Made by a program: the position numbers and the translations under genes. Source: Reticulitermes speratus (lineage: Eukaryota > Arthropoda > Insecta > Blattodea > Rhinotermitidae). Taken from it: a DNA stretch of 64,000 nt. The notes beneath the pieces were generated by a model. That model saw nothing but the letters and a program-made list of their open reading frames with translations. It was not told the origin of the DNA and did no database searches. Of this stretch, positions 43,776 to 55,875 are shown one piece after another (position 1 is the stretch's first letter; every line of letters begins with the position of its first letter). The stretch is from assembly GCA_021186555.1 (NCBI GenBank), contig JAJKFL010000005.1, positions 50,375,635 through 50,439,634 on the forward strand, given 5' to 3'.

Positions 43776-44172
43776 TTATATACAATAACTGCAGACTGTA
43801 AGTCTTCGTCACACAATCTGGCATTAACACATTTTTCTGTTCATTATTTATAATTATTCCCATACACAATAACTGCAGACTATAAGTCTTCGTCACACAA
43901 GCTGGCATTAACACATTTTTCTGTTCATTATTTATAATTATTCCCATACACAATAACTGCAGACTATAAGTCTTCGTCACACAATCTGGCATTAACACAT
44001 TTTTCTGTTCATTATTTATAATTATTCCCATACACAATAACTGCAGACTATAAGTCTTCGTCACACAAGCTGGCATTAACACATTTTTCTGTTCATTATT
44101 TATAATTATTCCCATACACAATAACTGCAGACTATAAGTCTTCGTCACACAAGCTGGCATTAACACATTATT
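43776..44172. repeat. 84-bp minisatellite in the MULE
   Basis: GCAGACTATAAGTCTTCGTC recurs at 84-bp spacing (43791, 43875, 43959...), 4.7 units. 84 is 28 codons, so a minus frame stays open; alternate units differ by AATCTGG/AAGCTGG. Confidence 0.95.
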
Positions 44173-44268
44173 CAAATGTATTTATGTAGCTTAACGCTTT
44201 GAGACATTTGTACAGATCATTTGATTTGTCGTATTCTGCCATAATTCTTTCAATTCTCTCATCTTGTT

Positions 44269-45373
44269 TTACGTAAGTCCTTTTTCGTTTCTGGCCAGCC
44301 AGTCCAAGTTCCTTTGATTTATTTGCCAAGATACCAACTCTGCTTCTTCTTTTAATTTCTGTACCAGCAGAAAAACATTAGGATGTTGCTTTCCTATAAT
44401 GCTGTTCAGTTTGGAATTCCAACCCTCGACGGCACTGTTGGTCCTATGCCGATGCTGATGTATGTTCCACATCTCGATGGGAACATTCTGATTCTCCATC
44501 CATTGCTTGACAAAGTAATCGAGAAATAAGGTTAATTTCTCATTCTGTGGAACACTGTCCATGATCATGAGTCAACCTTCTTCTACTTTGTCGATAGGTA
44601 GGTATGCCAAAGCAGCACACATTCTGCAAATTATGCGGACTTGTTCATCTTCTTTGTATTCCACCGCAAGACCATTATTTTGTATTTGTCTCCACAGGCA
44701 CTGATTAAAATGAAAATTACAGCCAGTAATAACTGAGCCTGGAAATACTTTATTTATTGCACTGATGACCGCTGCTTCAAAATCGACCTTTATACTTTTT
44801 GGTGACCAGAACACACATCAATTCTTCAGCAGAGTTAACAAACAATGATACGTTTTGTCTTTTTTGTTCGGTAAAAGTGCAAACAGAACCGGATATACTC
44901 ATATGTAGTTTTCATGCGATGTGCTTCCAAGATATACGTGCAAGCTATACAACTGAGCGAATTGCCTCGGACAACTTTTAAATGTGCCGTCTAGAAAAAA
45001 TGCCGTCTAGAAAAAAAGAAGTTCCGGTTCTAAGTAAATATTCACAATCTTCCCCAGCAAAGACGAGAATTTTTTTTCCTCAGTCATCAGTGTGATCGAT
45101 TCGAAGAAAGTAGGAGTTATTTGCCAAACGCAAAACTTCTTCCGGAAATACAATTTTCGAACTGTCTTCTGGATTTTGTTCAGTACCCAGAACTTTTCGC
45201 CGTTCTTTACACAGTCGAGACTTAACACTCTCGTATTTTGGTATTTCCGTCACCATGTCATACCCTTTTGCGTAAGTGTCTGACAGTTCTTCGTTATAGA
45301 CTGTATGTACAGGCACAGACATGTCTTCCCTAGCTCTCTTTATGCAGTTTTCCAATTTTACTTTAACCTCCAT
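44269..45373 (-). pseudogene. MULE transposase remnant
   Basis: Minus-strand order: an N-terminal segment (45373-45080, EVKVKLENCIKRARED), DGTFKSCPRQFAQLYSLHVY (about 44990), YPVLFALLPNKKDKTYHCLL, KVDFEAAVISAINKVFPGS, CNFHFNQCLWRQIQ (44814-44572), then NSAVEGWNSKLNSIIGK (44568-44269). These are the D, D and E regions of the MULE DDE transposase. At least two frameshifts and stops (after SHENYI; after KVEEG) break it. A 16-bp direct repeat is at about 44985-45015. Confidence 0.85.
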
Positions 45374-45785
45374 TCCAGCTAGGTTTGGAACGCAACTATG
45401 TTCGTTTTACTAACGATTTCATACTGTAAAGTAGTTTTCAGCTTCCCTTTGCACTTACCGCACTTGCTTTAACACACGCCCAACTTATCAACTTCGAATT
45501 TTTACGATGAATTCGATATTGAAATCCGCCAAATATCAAGGACGGTTTTCCCATTCTAGTAGAAACTACTGCAGTTTCACCAGCCATGATTCCCTTATTG
45601 ACTCGCGCAGGCATAAGCTGTTTACTGTTTCAAAACCAAATGACTAAGGCAAAACGGCGGGGAACCCATAGTTTAAGGTATTCATGCACATGCAGTCATT
45701 GGTCAGACCGTTATCTGACAGTTCGTTGACCGAAGGTCAATTTTTCCTATACACATGAAGTTCGCCGGAATGCAGACATCTAGAG

Positions 45786-46108
45786 CAGCGGTCGCCAACC
45801 ATTCGGACCTCACGGACCACTAAACTCACAATTTTGAATCCCGCGGACCACTAACATGAATCTTTTTTAAAAAGGTACAAACATCTAAAAATAATGATCA
45901 TAAAAGTTCCATTTTATTAATATGAATTGCACTTGTTTAATTATAACAAAATTATTAGTGTGATATTAATATATAATGAATATAGTGAATATAATGAAAC
46001 AGTATAATAAACATAAAGATTGCAAATAATGTCCAAATTTCTCCACGGACCACCAAAATTTTCTCGCGGACCATCAGTGGTCCGCGGACCACCGGTTGGC
46101 GACCGCTG
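45786..46108. mobile_element. hAT MITE (copy 2) in the MULE
   Basis: Same ends as 25094. Flanks ATCTAGAG (45778-45785) and ATCTAGAT (46109-46116) match 7 of 8 and fit the hAT nTCTAGAn preference. Confidence 0.92.
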
Positions 46109-46214
46109 ATCTAGATGCAGCTTATCATTTCTGGGAACTGTGTGTGTAGAGGCACCCGCTTTCCGGCCGACGTCAGGTAAAGAACTGGAGGAAATCTTTA
46201 GCCTAGACAGAAAT

Positions 46215-46795
46215 GCGCTTCCATAGAGCAGAGTCCTTTTTGAAAGGCTAACAGGTCCTCAGCTAGTCAAGAAATTTCCCACATTTTATGGAACCCGGAG
46301 TTCATTACCACATCACAAGAGCTCGCGACCTGTCCCTATCCTGAGCCAGACCAATCCAGTCCAGTCCTGAAGATCCATTTTCATATTATCCTCCCATCTA
46401 CGCCTGGGTCTTCCAAGTGCTCTCCTTCCCTCAGGTCTCCCCACAAAAATCCTATATGCACCCCTCCCCATACGTGCTACATGCCCCGCCCACCTCATTT
46501 TTCTTGATTTGATTACCCGAATAATATTTAGTGATGAGTACAGATCATGAAGTTCCTCGTTACGTAGTCTTCTCCACTCCCCTGTTACCTCGTCCCACTT
46601 AGACCCAAATATCCCCCTCAGCACCCTATTCTCGAACACCCTCAGCCTATGTTCCTCCCTCAGTGTGACAGGCCAAAGTTTCACACCCACACAAAACAAC
46701 AACAACATTACAGTTCTGTATATCTTAATCTTTGTGTTTTTGGACAGCAAACTGAAGACAGAAGATCCTGCACTGAATGATAACAAGCATTACGT
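46215..46795 (-). mobile_element. LINE L2 3' end in the MULE
   Basis: The minus frame encodes [72 protein letters not shown]. It ends in the L2 3' UTR at about 46215. Confidence 0.88.
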
Positions 46796-47134
46796 GACTT
46801 CAATGTGCTCTTAATTTCTTCATTAATGTAATTTCCATTCCTCAACAGTCCTTCCCAAATATTTCAACTGTTCCACCCTATCAAAGTGTATTATCTATCT
46901 TTATGTTTTCACTTCGTCCTGCATTCTCATCTCCACACAAGTACACAGGTGTGCAGGTATTTCTTGTATTCTTTCACATCCCCTTCCTTTTAAAAAGCAT
47001 GTCCGCCTGGCGCACGGCCGCTACAGCCACGTAATCGTATCGTCTTCCTTATCAACAAATATGTCCACCTCAAGCACGACGTGTCCGCTTCGCGCACGGT
47101 CCGCCTGGCGCACGTCCGCTACAAGCACGGAACC

Positions 47135-48552
47135 GACTGGTTTGTATAACTGAGACGGAGTGTGTTTACTGCGAGGTACGGACTGTATTTATGTGTTTTG
47201 TGTGGATCTCAGAACAAACAGCGATTATTTCACTGTACAGCATTAACTGACTGGTTTGTATAACTGAGACGGAGTGTGTTTACTGCGCGGTACGGACTGT
47301 ATTTATGTGTTTTGTGTGGATCTCAGAACAAACAGCGATTATTTCACTGTACAGCATTAACTGACTGGTTTGTATAACTGAGACGGAGTGTGTTTACTGC
47401 GCGGTACGGACTGTATTTATGTGTTTTGTGTGGATCTCAGAACAAACAGCGATTATTTCACTGTACAGCATTAACTGACTGGTTTGTATAACTGAGACGG
47501 AGTGTGTTTACTGCGCGGTACGGACTGTATTTATGTGTTTTGTGTGGATCTCAGAACAAACAGCGATTATTTCACTGTACAGCATTAACTGACTGGTTTG
47601 TATAACTGAGACGGAGTGTGTTTACTGCGCGGTACGGACTGTATTTATGTGTTTTGTGTGGATCTCAGAACAAACAGCGATTATTTCACTGTACAGCATT
47701 AACTGACTGGTTTGTATAACTGAGACGGAGTGTGTTTACTGCGCGATACGGACTGTATTTATGTGTTTTGTGTGGATCTCAGAACAAACAGCGATTATTT
47801 CACTGTACAGCATTAACTGACTGGTTTGTATAACTGAGACGGAGTGTGTTTACTGCGCGGTACGGACTGTATTTATGTGTTTTGTGTGGATCTCAGAACA
47901 AACAGCGATTATTTCACTGTACAGCATTAACTGACTGGTTTGTATAACTGAGACGGAGTGTGTTTACTGCGCGGTACGGACTGTATTTATGTGTTTTGTG
48001 TGGATCTGAGAACAAACAGCGATTATTTCACTGTACAGCATTAACTGACTGGTTTGTATAACTGAGACGGAGTGTGTTTACTGCGCGGTACGGACTGTAT
48101 TTATGTGTTTTGTGTGGATCTGAGAACAAACAGCGATTATTTCACTGTACAGCATTAACTGACTGGTTTGTATAACTGAGACGGAGTGTGTTTACTGCGC
48201 GGTACGGACTGTATTTATGTGTTTTGTGTGGATCTCAGAACAAACAGCGATTATTTCACTGTACAGCATTAACTGACTGGTTTGTATAACTGAGACGGAG
48301 TGTGTTTACTGCGCGGTACGGACTGTATTTATGTGTTTTGTGTGGATCTCAGAACAAACAGCGATTATTTCACTGTACAGCATTAACTGACTGGTTTGTA
48401 TAACTGAGACGGAGTGTGTTTACTGCGCGGTACGGACTGTATTTATGTGTTTTGTGTGGATCTCAGAACAAACAGCGATTATTTCACTGTACAGCATTAA
48501 CTGACTGGTTTGTATAACTGAGACGGAGTGTGTTTACTGCGCGGTACGAACT
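47135..48552 (+). repeat. 114-bp satellite, right part of array
   Basis: About 12.4 units at 114 bp; ends ...GGTACGAACTG then GATCTTTAACTATAATTCAG. Confidence 0.97.
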
Positions 48553-48710
48553 GGATCTTTAACTATAATTCAGGTTCTTCGTGGTGTGGTGCTTATTTAG
48601 GCACAGGGATAACTGTTTTTTTTTTGTTCTTACAAATCTTAGATTCCATTTATATCCATCACTGCTGCGTAAATCGTTCGCCCATTACTGTCTTGAGTTT
48701 TGAAATGAAG

Positions 48711-48955
48711 ATCGAATCCCGGTGGGGGCGAGATTTTCCGCAGCCGTCCAGACCGGCCCTGGGGCCTACCCAGCCTCCTATACAATGGGTACCGGGTCTC
48801 TTTCCCGGGGTAAAGCGGCCGGGGCGTGGCGTTGACCACCCACCCTCATCTGGTGCCAGGGTTAAAGAAAGAGTAGAGCTATACCTCTACTCCACCTCTG
48901 GGCCTTCATGGCCTGTTCTAGGTAGACCTTTACCTTTACCTTTACCTTTAAGACC
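48711..48955 (+). mobile_element. SINE S4, 5'-truncated
   Basis: Starts in the B-box (GATCGAATCCCGGTGGGGG) and ends in (TTTACC)n. Confidence 0.88.
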
Positions 48956-49590
48956 GCAGAGTCGCCTAGTCTTGTCTGCTGATACAGAACACGATAAGCA
49001 GTGTTACAAGAACGTTATACTCGTACAAGAAGTCTGTAGGTAATCCGTCTATCTACAAGCTTGACATGAAACCATGTGGTTCGTGTAAGATCAATCCTAA
49101 TTTAGTTGTGATATGGCCATGAATATTCAGCGGCCTCCTGCGCTGCGATGTTGCTGTAATCAAACGCTGTTGGTCCGGTCAGAGACTCAGAACGGGAGTA
49201 ATAGGGTGTTCCAAAAAAAAACTGGAGTTATTGACGTGAAATTTAAATGTTCTATTGCTTAGTCGTATAACGTGGTTTCTCTTACTAAAGGAGACAACTT
49301 ACAGGCATTTGGAAGGGAAGTGTTAAATAAAATCTTTTAATGTTAGATAAGAGAAGAACAATGTCTTTTGTAATGTGATGCCGTGTAGTGTAGTAGAAAC
49401 TTGACAGCATATCGGTGTCGCCCTCTGCCTTCTTCGCTAGGCTGTAACACCGTAATCTCGGTATTAACAGACACAATAACCTCAAATCTGACATAATTAT
49501 AAAAAAGTTGAGTTCGCAAACTTCATCTGGAATTTTTACAGTTCCTAGAATACCATCTTCTTGTAATATGCGTTGTCATGGAGATCTCTC
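48956..49590. other. Mostly unassigned
   Basis: 49378-49450 resembles a decayed family C end (GATGCCGTGTAGTGTAGTAG). Nothing else named. Confidence 0.3.
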
Positions 49591-49594
49591 ATGC

Positions 49595-49800
49595 GTGATT
49601 TCGGGCTTCCACCGCGGTGTAAATGAGATCTGCGCTCTTCTGGGATGTTACGCAGCGTAAAATGGTAGTTTCTTACCGACGTTTCTTGGACCGCTTGACC
49701 CTTGACGATGGGACCGATAGGTTGTCCCGAAACGTCGGTAAGAAACTATAATTCTACGCCGCCTAAAATCCCCAAAGAGCGCAGATCTCTTGATCCCTCA
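49595..49800. mobile_element. Family B hammerhead hairpin
   Basis: Left tail GGCTTCCACCGCGGTGTAAA, arms GAGATCTGCGCTCTTCTGGG and inverse. Flanks CTCATGCGTGATTT and CTCATGTGCGTATTT look like a decayed duplication. Confidence 0.75.
49690..49742 (+). ncRNA. Hammerhead-like motif, family B
   Basis: C.TTGACGA, T, GGGAC...GTCCC, GAA, ACGT, C, GGTAA. The extra T in CTTGA suggests loss of activity; the left-arm copy is deleted through stem II. Confidence 0.5.
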
Positions 49801-50106
49801 TGTGCGTATTTGAAAATAAAAATGAATAATTTTATGCACGTTGCGAGATTTGCTGAAGATTTAAATCTCCCGGCATGCCGAGTTTCTTCATTGGGTAAAG
49901 AGGCGTCTACGTTTTTAAAGACTGTAGCCGTTTCATCTACAGGGTAAAATACATTGTGTGGCGTCCATGAAGCCTTTAATCTGTCTAAATTATTAAGTTG
50001 CTCTCAAATCCCTTATCATTTACCGAAGTTTTATCCGCCCTCCTTCTCAGATTTTATAACCAATCATATAAGACTATGTATTGAAAACCGAATTTGTCAT
50101 TCAAAT

Positions 50107-50790
50107 ACAGTCGTACCGCGCAGTAAATACACTCCGTCTCAGTTATATAAACCAGTCAGTTAATGCTGTACTGTGAAATAATCGTTTTTTGTTCTGAGAT
50201 CCACACAAAACACATAAATACAGTCCGTACCGCGCAGTAAACACACTCCGTCTCAGTTATACAAACCAGTCAGTTAATGCTGTACAGTGAAATAATCGCT
50301 GTTTGTTCTGAGATCCACACAAAACACATAAATACAGTCCGTACCGCGCAGTAAACACACTCCGTCTCAGTTATACAAACCAGTCAGTTAATGCTGTACA
50401 GTGAAATAATCGCTGTTTGTTCTGAGATCCACACAAAACCCATAAATACAGTCCGTACCGCGCAGTAAACACACTCCGTCTCAGTTATACAAACCAGTCA
50501 GTTAATGCTGTACTGTGAAATAATCGTTTTTTGTTCTGAGATCCACACAAAACACATAAATACAGTCCGTACCGCGCAGTAAACACACTCCGTCTCAGTT
50601 ATACAAACCAGTCAGTTAATGTTGTACAGTGAAATAATCGCTGTTTGTTGTGAGATCCACACAAAACACATAAATACAGTCCGTACCGCGCAGTAAACAC
50701 ACTCCGTCTTGGTTATAAAAGCCAATCAGTTAATGCTGCATAGTGAAATAATCGATGTTATGAGATCGATACAAAACACATAAATATATC
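50107..50790 (-). repeat. 114-bp satellite array, 6 units, inverted
   Basis: Reverse orientation relative to the other arrays. The right-hand unit is diverged. Beyond it the element flank reads (inverted) GGTGGTACATAAAATAACCAC and TTTAAAAAGTTAA, giving a TTAA end at about 50860-50866. Confidence 0.93.
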
Positions 50791-50924
50791 GCGTCGTAAG
50801 GAGGTAGAGTTTTTCAGTATTAAACGTGGTGGTACATAAAATAACCACAGGGGTTTAAAAAGTTAATTCACCTGAAGACTAATATTTAAATAACTAGATT
50901 CTTTTCACCAGCAAACTGGACTTA

Positions 50925-51425
50925 AATTTAAGGAAGAAACTAGTAAAGTGCTACATTTAGAGCATAGCTTTGTGTGGTGCTGAAACGTGGGACACTTGGG
51001 AAAGTAGATCAGAAGTATCTGGAAAGTTTTGAAATGTGGTGCTGGAGAAGAATGGAGAAGATCAGTTGGACCGATCGTGTGAGAAATGAAGAAGTATTAC
51101 TCAGAGTCAAGGAGGAGAGGAATATCGTACATACAATAAAAAGAAGAAAGGCTAACTGGATTGGTCACATCTTGCGTAGGAACTGCCTTCTGAAACACGT
51201 GATTGAAGGAAAGTTAGAAGGAAGGATAGAAATGCCGGGAAGACGAGGAAGAAGACGTAAGCAGCTATTGGATGACCTTAGGGAAAAGAGAAGATAATGG
51301 AACTTGAAAGAGGAAGCACTAGATCGCACCCTGTGGAGAACTGGCTTTGGAAGAGGCTACGGACCTGTCGTAAGACAGACTGCAGAATGAGTGAATGAAT
51401 GAATAAATGAATGAATGAATGAGCA
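50925..51425 (+). mobile_element. LINE family L4, 3' end
   Basis: Frame 50974-51297 encodes LESFEMWCWRRMEKISWTDR, IKRRKANWIGHILRRNCLL and GRRGRRRKQLLDDL, an RT C-terminus. It ends in (TGAA)n at 51390-51422. 5' truncated. Confidence 0.85.
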
Positions 51426-51769
51426 AGGATATTCTTGAACTAAACACAATAAGCTCAGCAACAGTAAATGACACAGCAACAGTTAACAACGCACGATGAC
51501 CTTTTGTTTCTACCTCAACGGAAAGTTTTACTTTGTTTTGTATTGATTTTCTGTACTGAAGATACTTAGCGTGTTTCATGTTTGCTTAACGTTAGGCTGC
51601 GAATCCTTTGACGTGTGTTCTCATGAAATTGCAATTACATTTGCAATAACTTAGGCTACAAATTACTTTGTACTTCTTAGCAGTGACGACTGTGTGGAGG
51701 TTTAGCAACACAATTTTAAAGGAAAATTACTTACAGAATGTAACGTCATCTATATTGTTAATAGCTACC

Positions 51770-51832
51770 AACTTCTCTGACAAGCGTGCTGCCTCCATCT
51801 TCAGGGTAGGAGTCATGTAAAGGTCAACAAAA
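51770..51832 (-). mobile_element. Family C hammerhead-element fragment
   Basis: Minus: CCCTGAAGATGGAGGCAGCA and AAGTTGGTAGC; GAAA is not preserved. Confidence 0.4.
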
Positions 51833-51889
51833 CAGCCCTGATTACATCGTAAGAGTGCAAACATCCGTGATAGGCCTACTTATGATCTT

Positions 51890-52025
51890 ACAGAAAATGA
51901 TGTAACTGGAGAAAGGATAAAATTACATATTGAGGAACTTCAAAATTTATTTCTGTCTGAATCTAAGAGAATATGATGGGCTGGACATGTGGCACGCAAG
52001 GAATGATTAGAAATTCATATAAAAT
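51890..52025 (+). mobile_element. LINE fragment (WAGHVAR region)
   Basis: Reads ...LRIKLHIEELQNLF... then a stop and WAGHVARKE, the zinc-knuckle-like C-terminal motif shared by L2-like LINEs. Confidence 0.55.
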
Positions 52026-52029
52026 CTTT

Positions 52030-52710
52030 GGCGAGAAATTGAGAGGAAACACCTAGTACAGTTACTTCGGCCTGCGTTTGAAGGCTGCTATAAATTTGGG
52101 TCTTGGAGAAACGCTGTGTGCAAGTGTGCAATGGATTCAAATTGCGCAAGATATTAATCTGGTGGCAGGTGTTCGTATATAGCACCAGAAGTGACAACTC
52201 AGTATTAGGCTCTTACCTTGACTATTATCTTGTATTAGCGGCAGAAAACGCACTTGGAAAAGAACACACTTGTGCAAAGTTTGCGTTAAGACTTTTGGCA
52301 AATGTGTCTTCCTTAACACAGGACCGACAGAAGTTCGTTTTTAATTAAACTTTTTTAAGTTTCCGTGATATAACGTTTCATGTCGTCTGGCACTCTTGGA
52401 ATTAGGTTACCTGTTGACCCCTTGCGACCTCATTTGTCCCCCCGGACTCTCCAGAGTTCTTCCGCTGTTTCTCGATGCACGTGTTCTGTAATTTTGCGTT
52501 AGTTTCGGAAATTCTGTTCCTTTGAATTTTGTCTGCATGCTGAATGAAACTGGTTTTATATTTCAGATATTTTGTCCAATGTCAACTCTGTTTTTCAGCC
52601 TAATGTCCTAGGTTTAAGGAATCTCCATACTGCGTCTGTGTGTCATGTGTAATGTGTGTTGTCTCTCTCTTTGTTCTTCTATATAAATTTCTGAACCAAT
52701 TTGCTGGTCT
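52030..52710. other. Unassigned stretch
   Basis: Nothing recognised. Confidence 0.3.
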
Positions 52711-52722
52711 TTAACGAAACGT

Positions 52723-53131
52723 GTCGCCCTCGGTGGACTAGTGGTTAGCGTGCTCGCCACTGGACCCAAGGTTCGCGGGTTCAATCCCGGCCGAGGTCGA
52801 TGGATTTTTAAGGGTGATAAAAATCCGTAGCACAACTTCCTTCGGAGGGGAAGTAAAGCCTTGGTCCCATGTCGTAGATTTACGGCATGTAAAAGAACCT
52901 TACGGGCATGAATAGAGATGTTTCGTAAGCAAAATTCAGCGGCCATTTCTCACCCAAATCTCCTGATTGACTGCTAGATGGCTCTGGTAGTCATATCAGG
53001 ATGAGTATAAATTGCGCAGTCAGTGGACTGGTCACTCACTACAGAATGCACACTTCCAGACCAAGAAACATCTGAAAGGAGGCCCTATGCTCCGCAAGGA
53101 GCGACAGGAAGTAACTAACTAACTAACTAAC
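52723..53131 (+). mobile_element. SINE S3, full length
   Basis: Same head and body as 26698; ends (TAAC)n. TTAACGAAACGT is duplicated at 52711-52722 and 53132-53143. Confidence 0.94.
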
Positions 53132-53498
53132 TTAACGAAACGTAGTCTGAACACCGTGCAACATGACCTGACCCCAGCGCTGTACTTTTCAGTTTCCTCC
53201 AATCAATAATACCAACAGACGAACTTGAGAACTTGGGAAGTGGGTGGCGAACATGCGAAATTTATGCGTTCTGCTCGGGAAAACACATCCCTCGGGGAAA
53301 CCTAAACAAGCTTGGAAAATCCCGATCCTGATCGAGAAATAAGCGCTCGAATGTAGCGCCGTTGCTGGGATAAGAGGAAAACGTGAACTACTGAGTACAG
53401 GCTTGTGATCAGAGGTTATTGTTTTATATTATCGGCTACGAAATTAATTTTCTTTAGTAATTAATTATTTACATTGTGAGCAGTACACACAAATAATG

Positions 53499-53790
53499 GG
53501 GCACGCGGTGGCGCAGCTGGTTGAGGCACTGCGCTACAAGCCAGAAGGTCGCGGGTTTGATTCCCGATGGTGTCATTGGAATTTTTCATTGACATAATCC
53601 TTCCGGCCGCACTATGGCCCTGGGGTCGACTCAGCCTCTTAACAGAAATGAGTACCAGGAGTATTTCCTGGGGGATAAACGCGGCCGATGCCATCTTCAT
53701 GCGTCGATTGTCTAGAAATTCTGGGAGCCTGAACCTCCTGGAAACCTTAGGGCCTGTCCAGGCCTGTAAAGGGATTGCTTTACCTTTTTT
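53499..53790 (+). mobile_element. SINE S1, full length
   Basis: Head GGTGGCGCAGCTGGTTGAGG, B-box GGGTTTGATTCCC, tail TTTACCTTTTTT. Flanks ACACACAAATAAT and ACACATAAATCAT are a diverged duplication. Confidence 0.92.
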
Positions 53791-53959
53791 ACACATAAAT
53801 CATGTTCTCAGGCTTTATCAGGGCGTTTTTTACTTTCAAAATGTTATACGATTTCACGGTACACACGTAAATGCACGTAATTTCATTTTTGTCTATAAGA
53901 AATGTATGGCCTTCCCTTCACTAAGCTTATAATTGTTGAACAAAATAATGTGTAGATTA

Positions 53960-54178
53960 ACATACCGAATTTATCCCAAATCGGAAAATTGGCGTGGAAG
54001 GTATGGACAGAAATTTATTTACGCCCATAGGTAAAGTACGACCCACTGGGTCTTTGTTTACCAACCTTACGCTTCCTCGACAGCTTCCTGTAAAGAATTC
54101 CTGTCCGTAATCTCATTAAAATCCGAAAAATGGTCTAGTTGACACCAGGTCACAGACGGACGGACATCATGTCCACAC
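53960..54178 (+). repeat. Dispersed repeat R2, copy 1
   Basis: AATTTATTTACGCCCATA, TCATTAAAATCCGA and CAGACGGACGGAC occur in the same order, inverted, at 55150-55400. Confidence 0.5.
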
Positions 54179-54206
54179 AAGGCTCTCTTTTTTTTACTTC
54201 GTAAAG

Positions 54207-54440
54207 AACGTCTAAGGCGTGGGTCTGCGGCTCTCGCTTCCTGGGATTGCGGGTTCGAATCCCGCCGACGGCATGGATGTCTGTCTTTTGTGAGTGTTGT
54301 GTGTTGTCAGGTAGAGGTCTCTGCGTCGGGTTGATCACTAATTCAGAGTAGCCCTACCGAGTGTGATCTTGAAGCCTTGGTAATGAGGAGGCCCTGGCCC
54401 ACTAGAGGCTGTCGAGCCATGGAAAAAAAAAATAAGAAAA
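54207..54440 (+). mobile_element. SINE S2, slightly 5'-truncated
   Basis: GTCTAAGGCGTGGGTCTGCG to GAGCCATGGAAAAAAAAAA. Confidence 0.9.
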
Positions 54441-55145
54441 GTAGGACCTTATAACATTGTTTACTTTACGGAGTGATCTCCACGGAAATGTATGCAGCGA
54501 TACAGATTGAAGTAGTGTTTTGTGTGTAGTGGATGTTATATGAACTGTTTAGTAAGCAGTAGACACATTGCGGTCTAACCTCAACTTCTTGTTAGTACTA
54601 TACTAATACCTTCTTAATTCCTTTTGTGGTCCATGCAAATATGTTCTGTCATTCATCTCATAAAATGTGAATCTACAATTATCGTAAGCTAGTGAATTTA
54701 TTGCAGCAATCCCTGGACACAAACCAAAAGTAAATCGACTTCATGCTAAACACTGCCTTCATATGCCAGCGATGAGCATGGTGGATTTTACCCGAAGCGA
54801 CGCCACGCCGTAGGAGTCTATGACTGAGCAATGCAGGAACAAAGTTGAAAATTACAGTGCTGGTTATGGAGTGTAACTTACTGCGTGCTGCTAGCACGAT
54901 GCATTTAGGAAATTACCGTATATATACTCGTATATATAGACAAACCTTTCGTCGTCGCTGTTCTGTTTCGACACGGTCATCCAAATTTGATGCCGCGCGC
55001 AAAATTGGCAAACAAGAGTGGTTAAAATTTGATTCTCTTACGTCATCATTTCATGATACGTTCAGGCAATAACTAATATTTCTGTCAAGTAAGCACAAGT
55101 TCATCGAAGAAGAAAATACTAAAATATTGCTACATAATGTATATG
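54441..55145. other. Unassigned stretch
   Basis: Nothing recognised. Confidence 0.3.
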
Positions 55146-55149
55146 CGTT

Positions 55150-55400
55150 TTTTTTTTCAAAGTAATAAGCGACGCCTCTGTGGAGAAAGCGACCATTTGT
55201 CTGTCTGTCCGCCCGTCTCTGACTTAATTTCAGCGACTGAAGATTTTCTCGGATTTTCATTAAATTCTGTGCAGATGTTCTTTACCAAAGAAAAGTTGCA
55301 AACCAAGGGCGAGTTTCGTGAAAATAGGCGCCTGAAACTTCACTGTTTACTTACGGGCGTAAATGAATTTATGCCTGTATTTTCCGTATTTATTTAACGA
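55150..55400 (-). repeat. Dispersed repeat R2, copy 2
   Basis: Inverted counterpart of 53960-54178; includes GTCTGTCTGTCCGCCCGTC. Confidence 0.5.
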
Positions 55401-55724
55401 TTTGAATGTAATTAGGTACAAAACATCTCCACTTAATGGCATTGCGGAATTACGAGTTTTATGAAAATCGGTCCAAGGAAGGCCATACCTTTCTTATGGG
55501 CGTACACGAAATTACATTTACACGTGTACCTTGAAATCTTATGTCACTGTGCAGTCTTGTTTGCTAAAGGATATTGTTCAATATTTGTTTAAAGTGCAGA
55601 GGACGTCAGTGTAGAGCTGGTGTAACTCCGTAACTCTTTAGACTAGGCTGCGAGCTTAGCAACCGCGGAATAGGCTTTCACTTCCTTGCACGTACAGGAG
55701 AGTTGTGTCCTACATACACTGGCG

Positions 55725-55875
55725 CTGGGACTATGGGACTAATGGGTTACCGAGAGCTTTATCCCCGGGGTTAAGCGGCTGGGACTTGAAGCTGGACCCT
55801 CACCTCCATCAAGTACCAACTGCAAGAATGTATGGAGCTATTCCTCCAAACTTCTTTATGTCTTCATGGCGTGGT
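55725..55875 (+). mobile_element. SINE S4 3' fragment
   Basis: TTTATCCCCGGGGTTAAGCG, GGACCCTCACCTCCATC and CTTCATGGCGTGGTAC. Confidence 0.65.

Larger units (their letters stand above)
43484..47134 (-). mobile_element. Mutator-like (MULE) DNA transposon, 3651 bp
   Basis: Terminal repeats GGTGTCGTGCGCGAGGCGG and (inverted) GGTTCCGTGCTTGTAGCGG. GACTGGTT is duplicated at 43476-43483 and 47135-47142, and the satellite sequence reads through correctly when the insert is removed. Both ends carry several copies of a ~15-bp motif, GTGC(N)4AGGCGGAC. Contains a dead transposase, a minisatellite, a hAT MITE and a LINE fragment. Confidence 0.9.
42885..48560 (+). mobile_element. Satellite-bearing piggyBac-like element, split by a MULE
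   Basis: Left flank TTAACACTTCAAGCC, TGGTTACTATATGTACC and TTCTACGTTCTGCCCACAC match the 20034 element. The array starts at 42957, is cut at 43483, resumes at 47135 and ends near 48552. Minus the insert it holds 17 units. Confidence 0.7.

Noticed and set aside
31640-51832. Calling family C fragments active ribozymes
   Set aside because: They keep CTGANGATGG but stem II and the GAAA segment are altered or missing.
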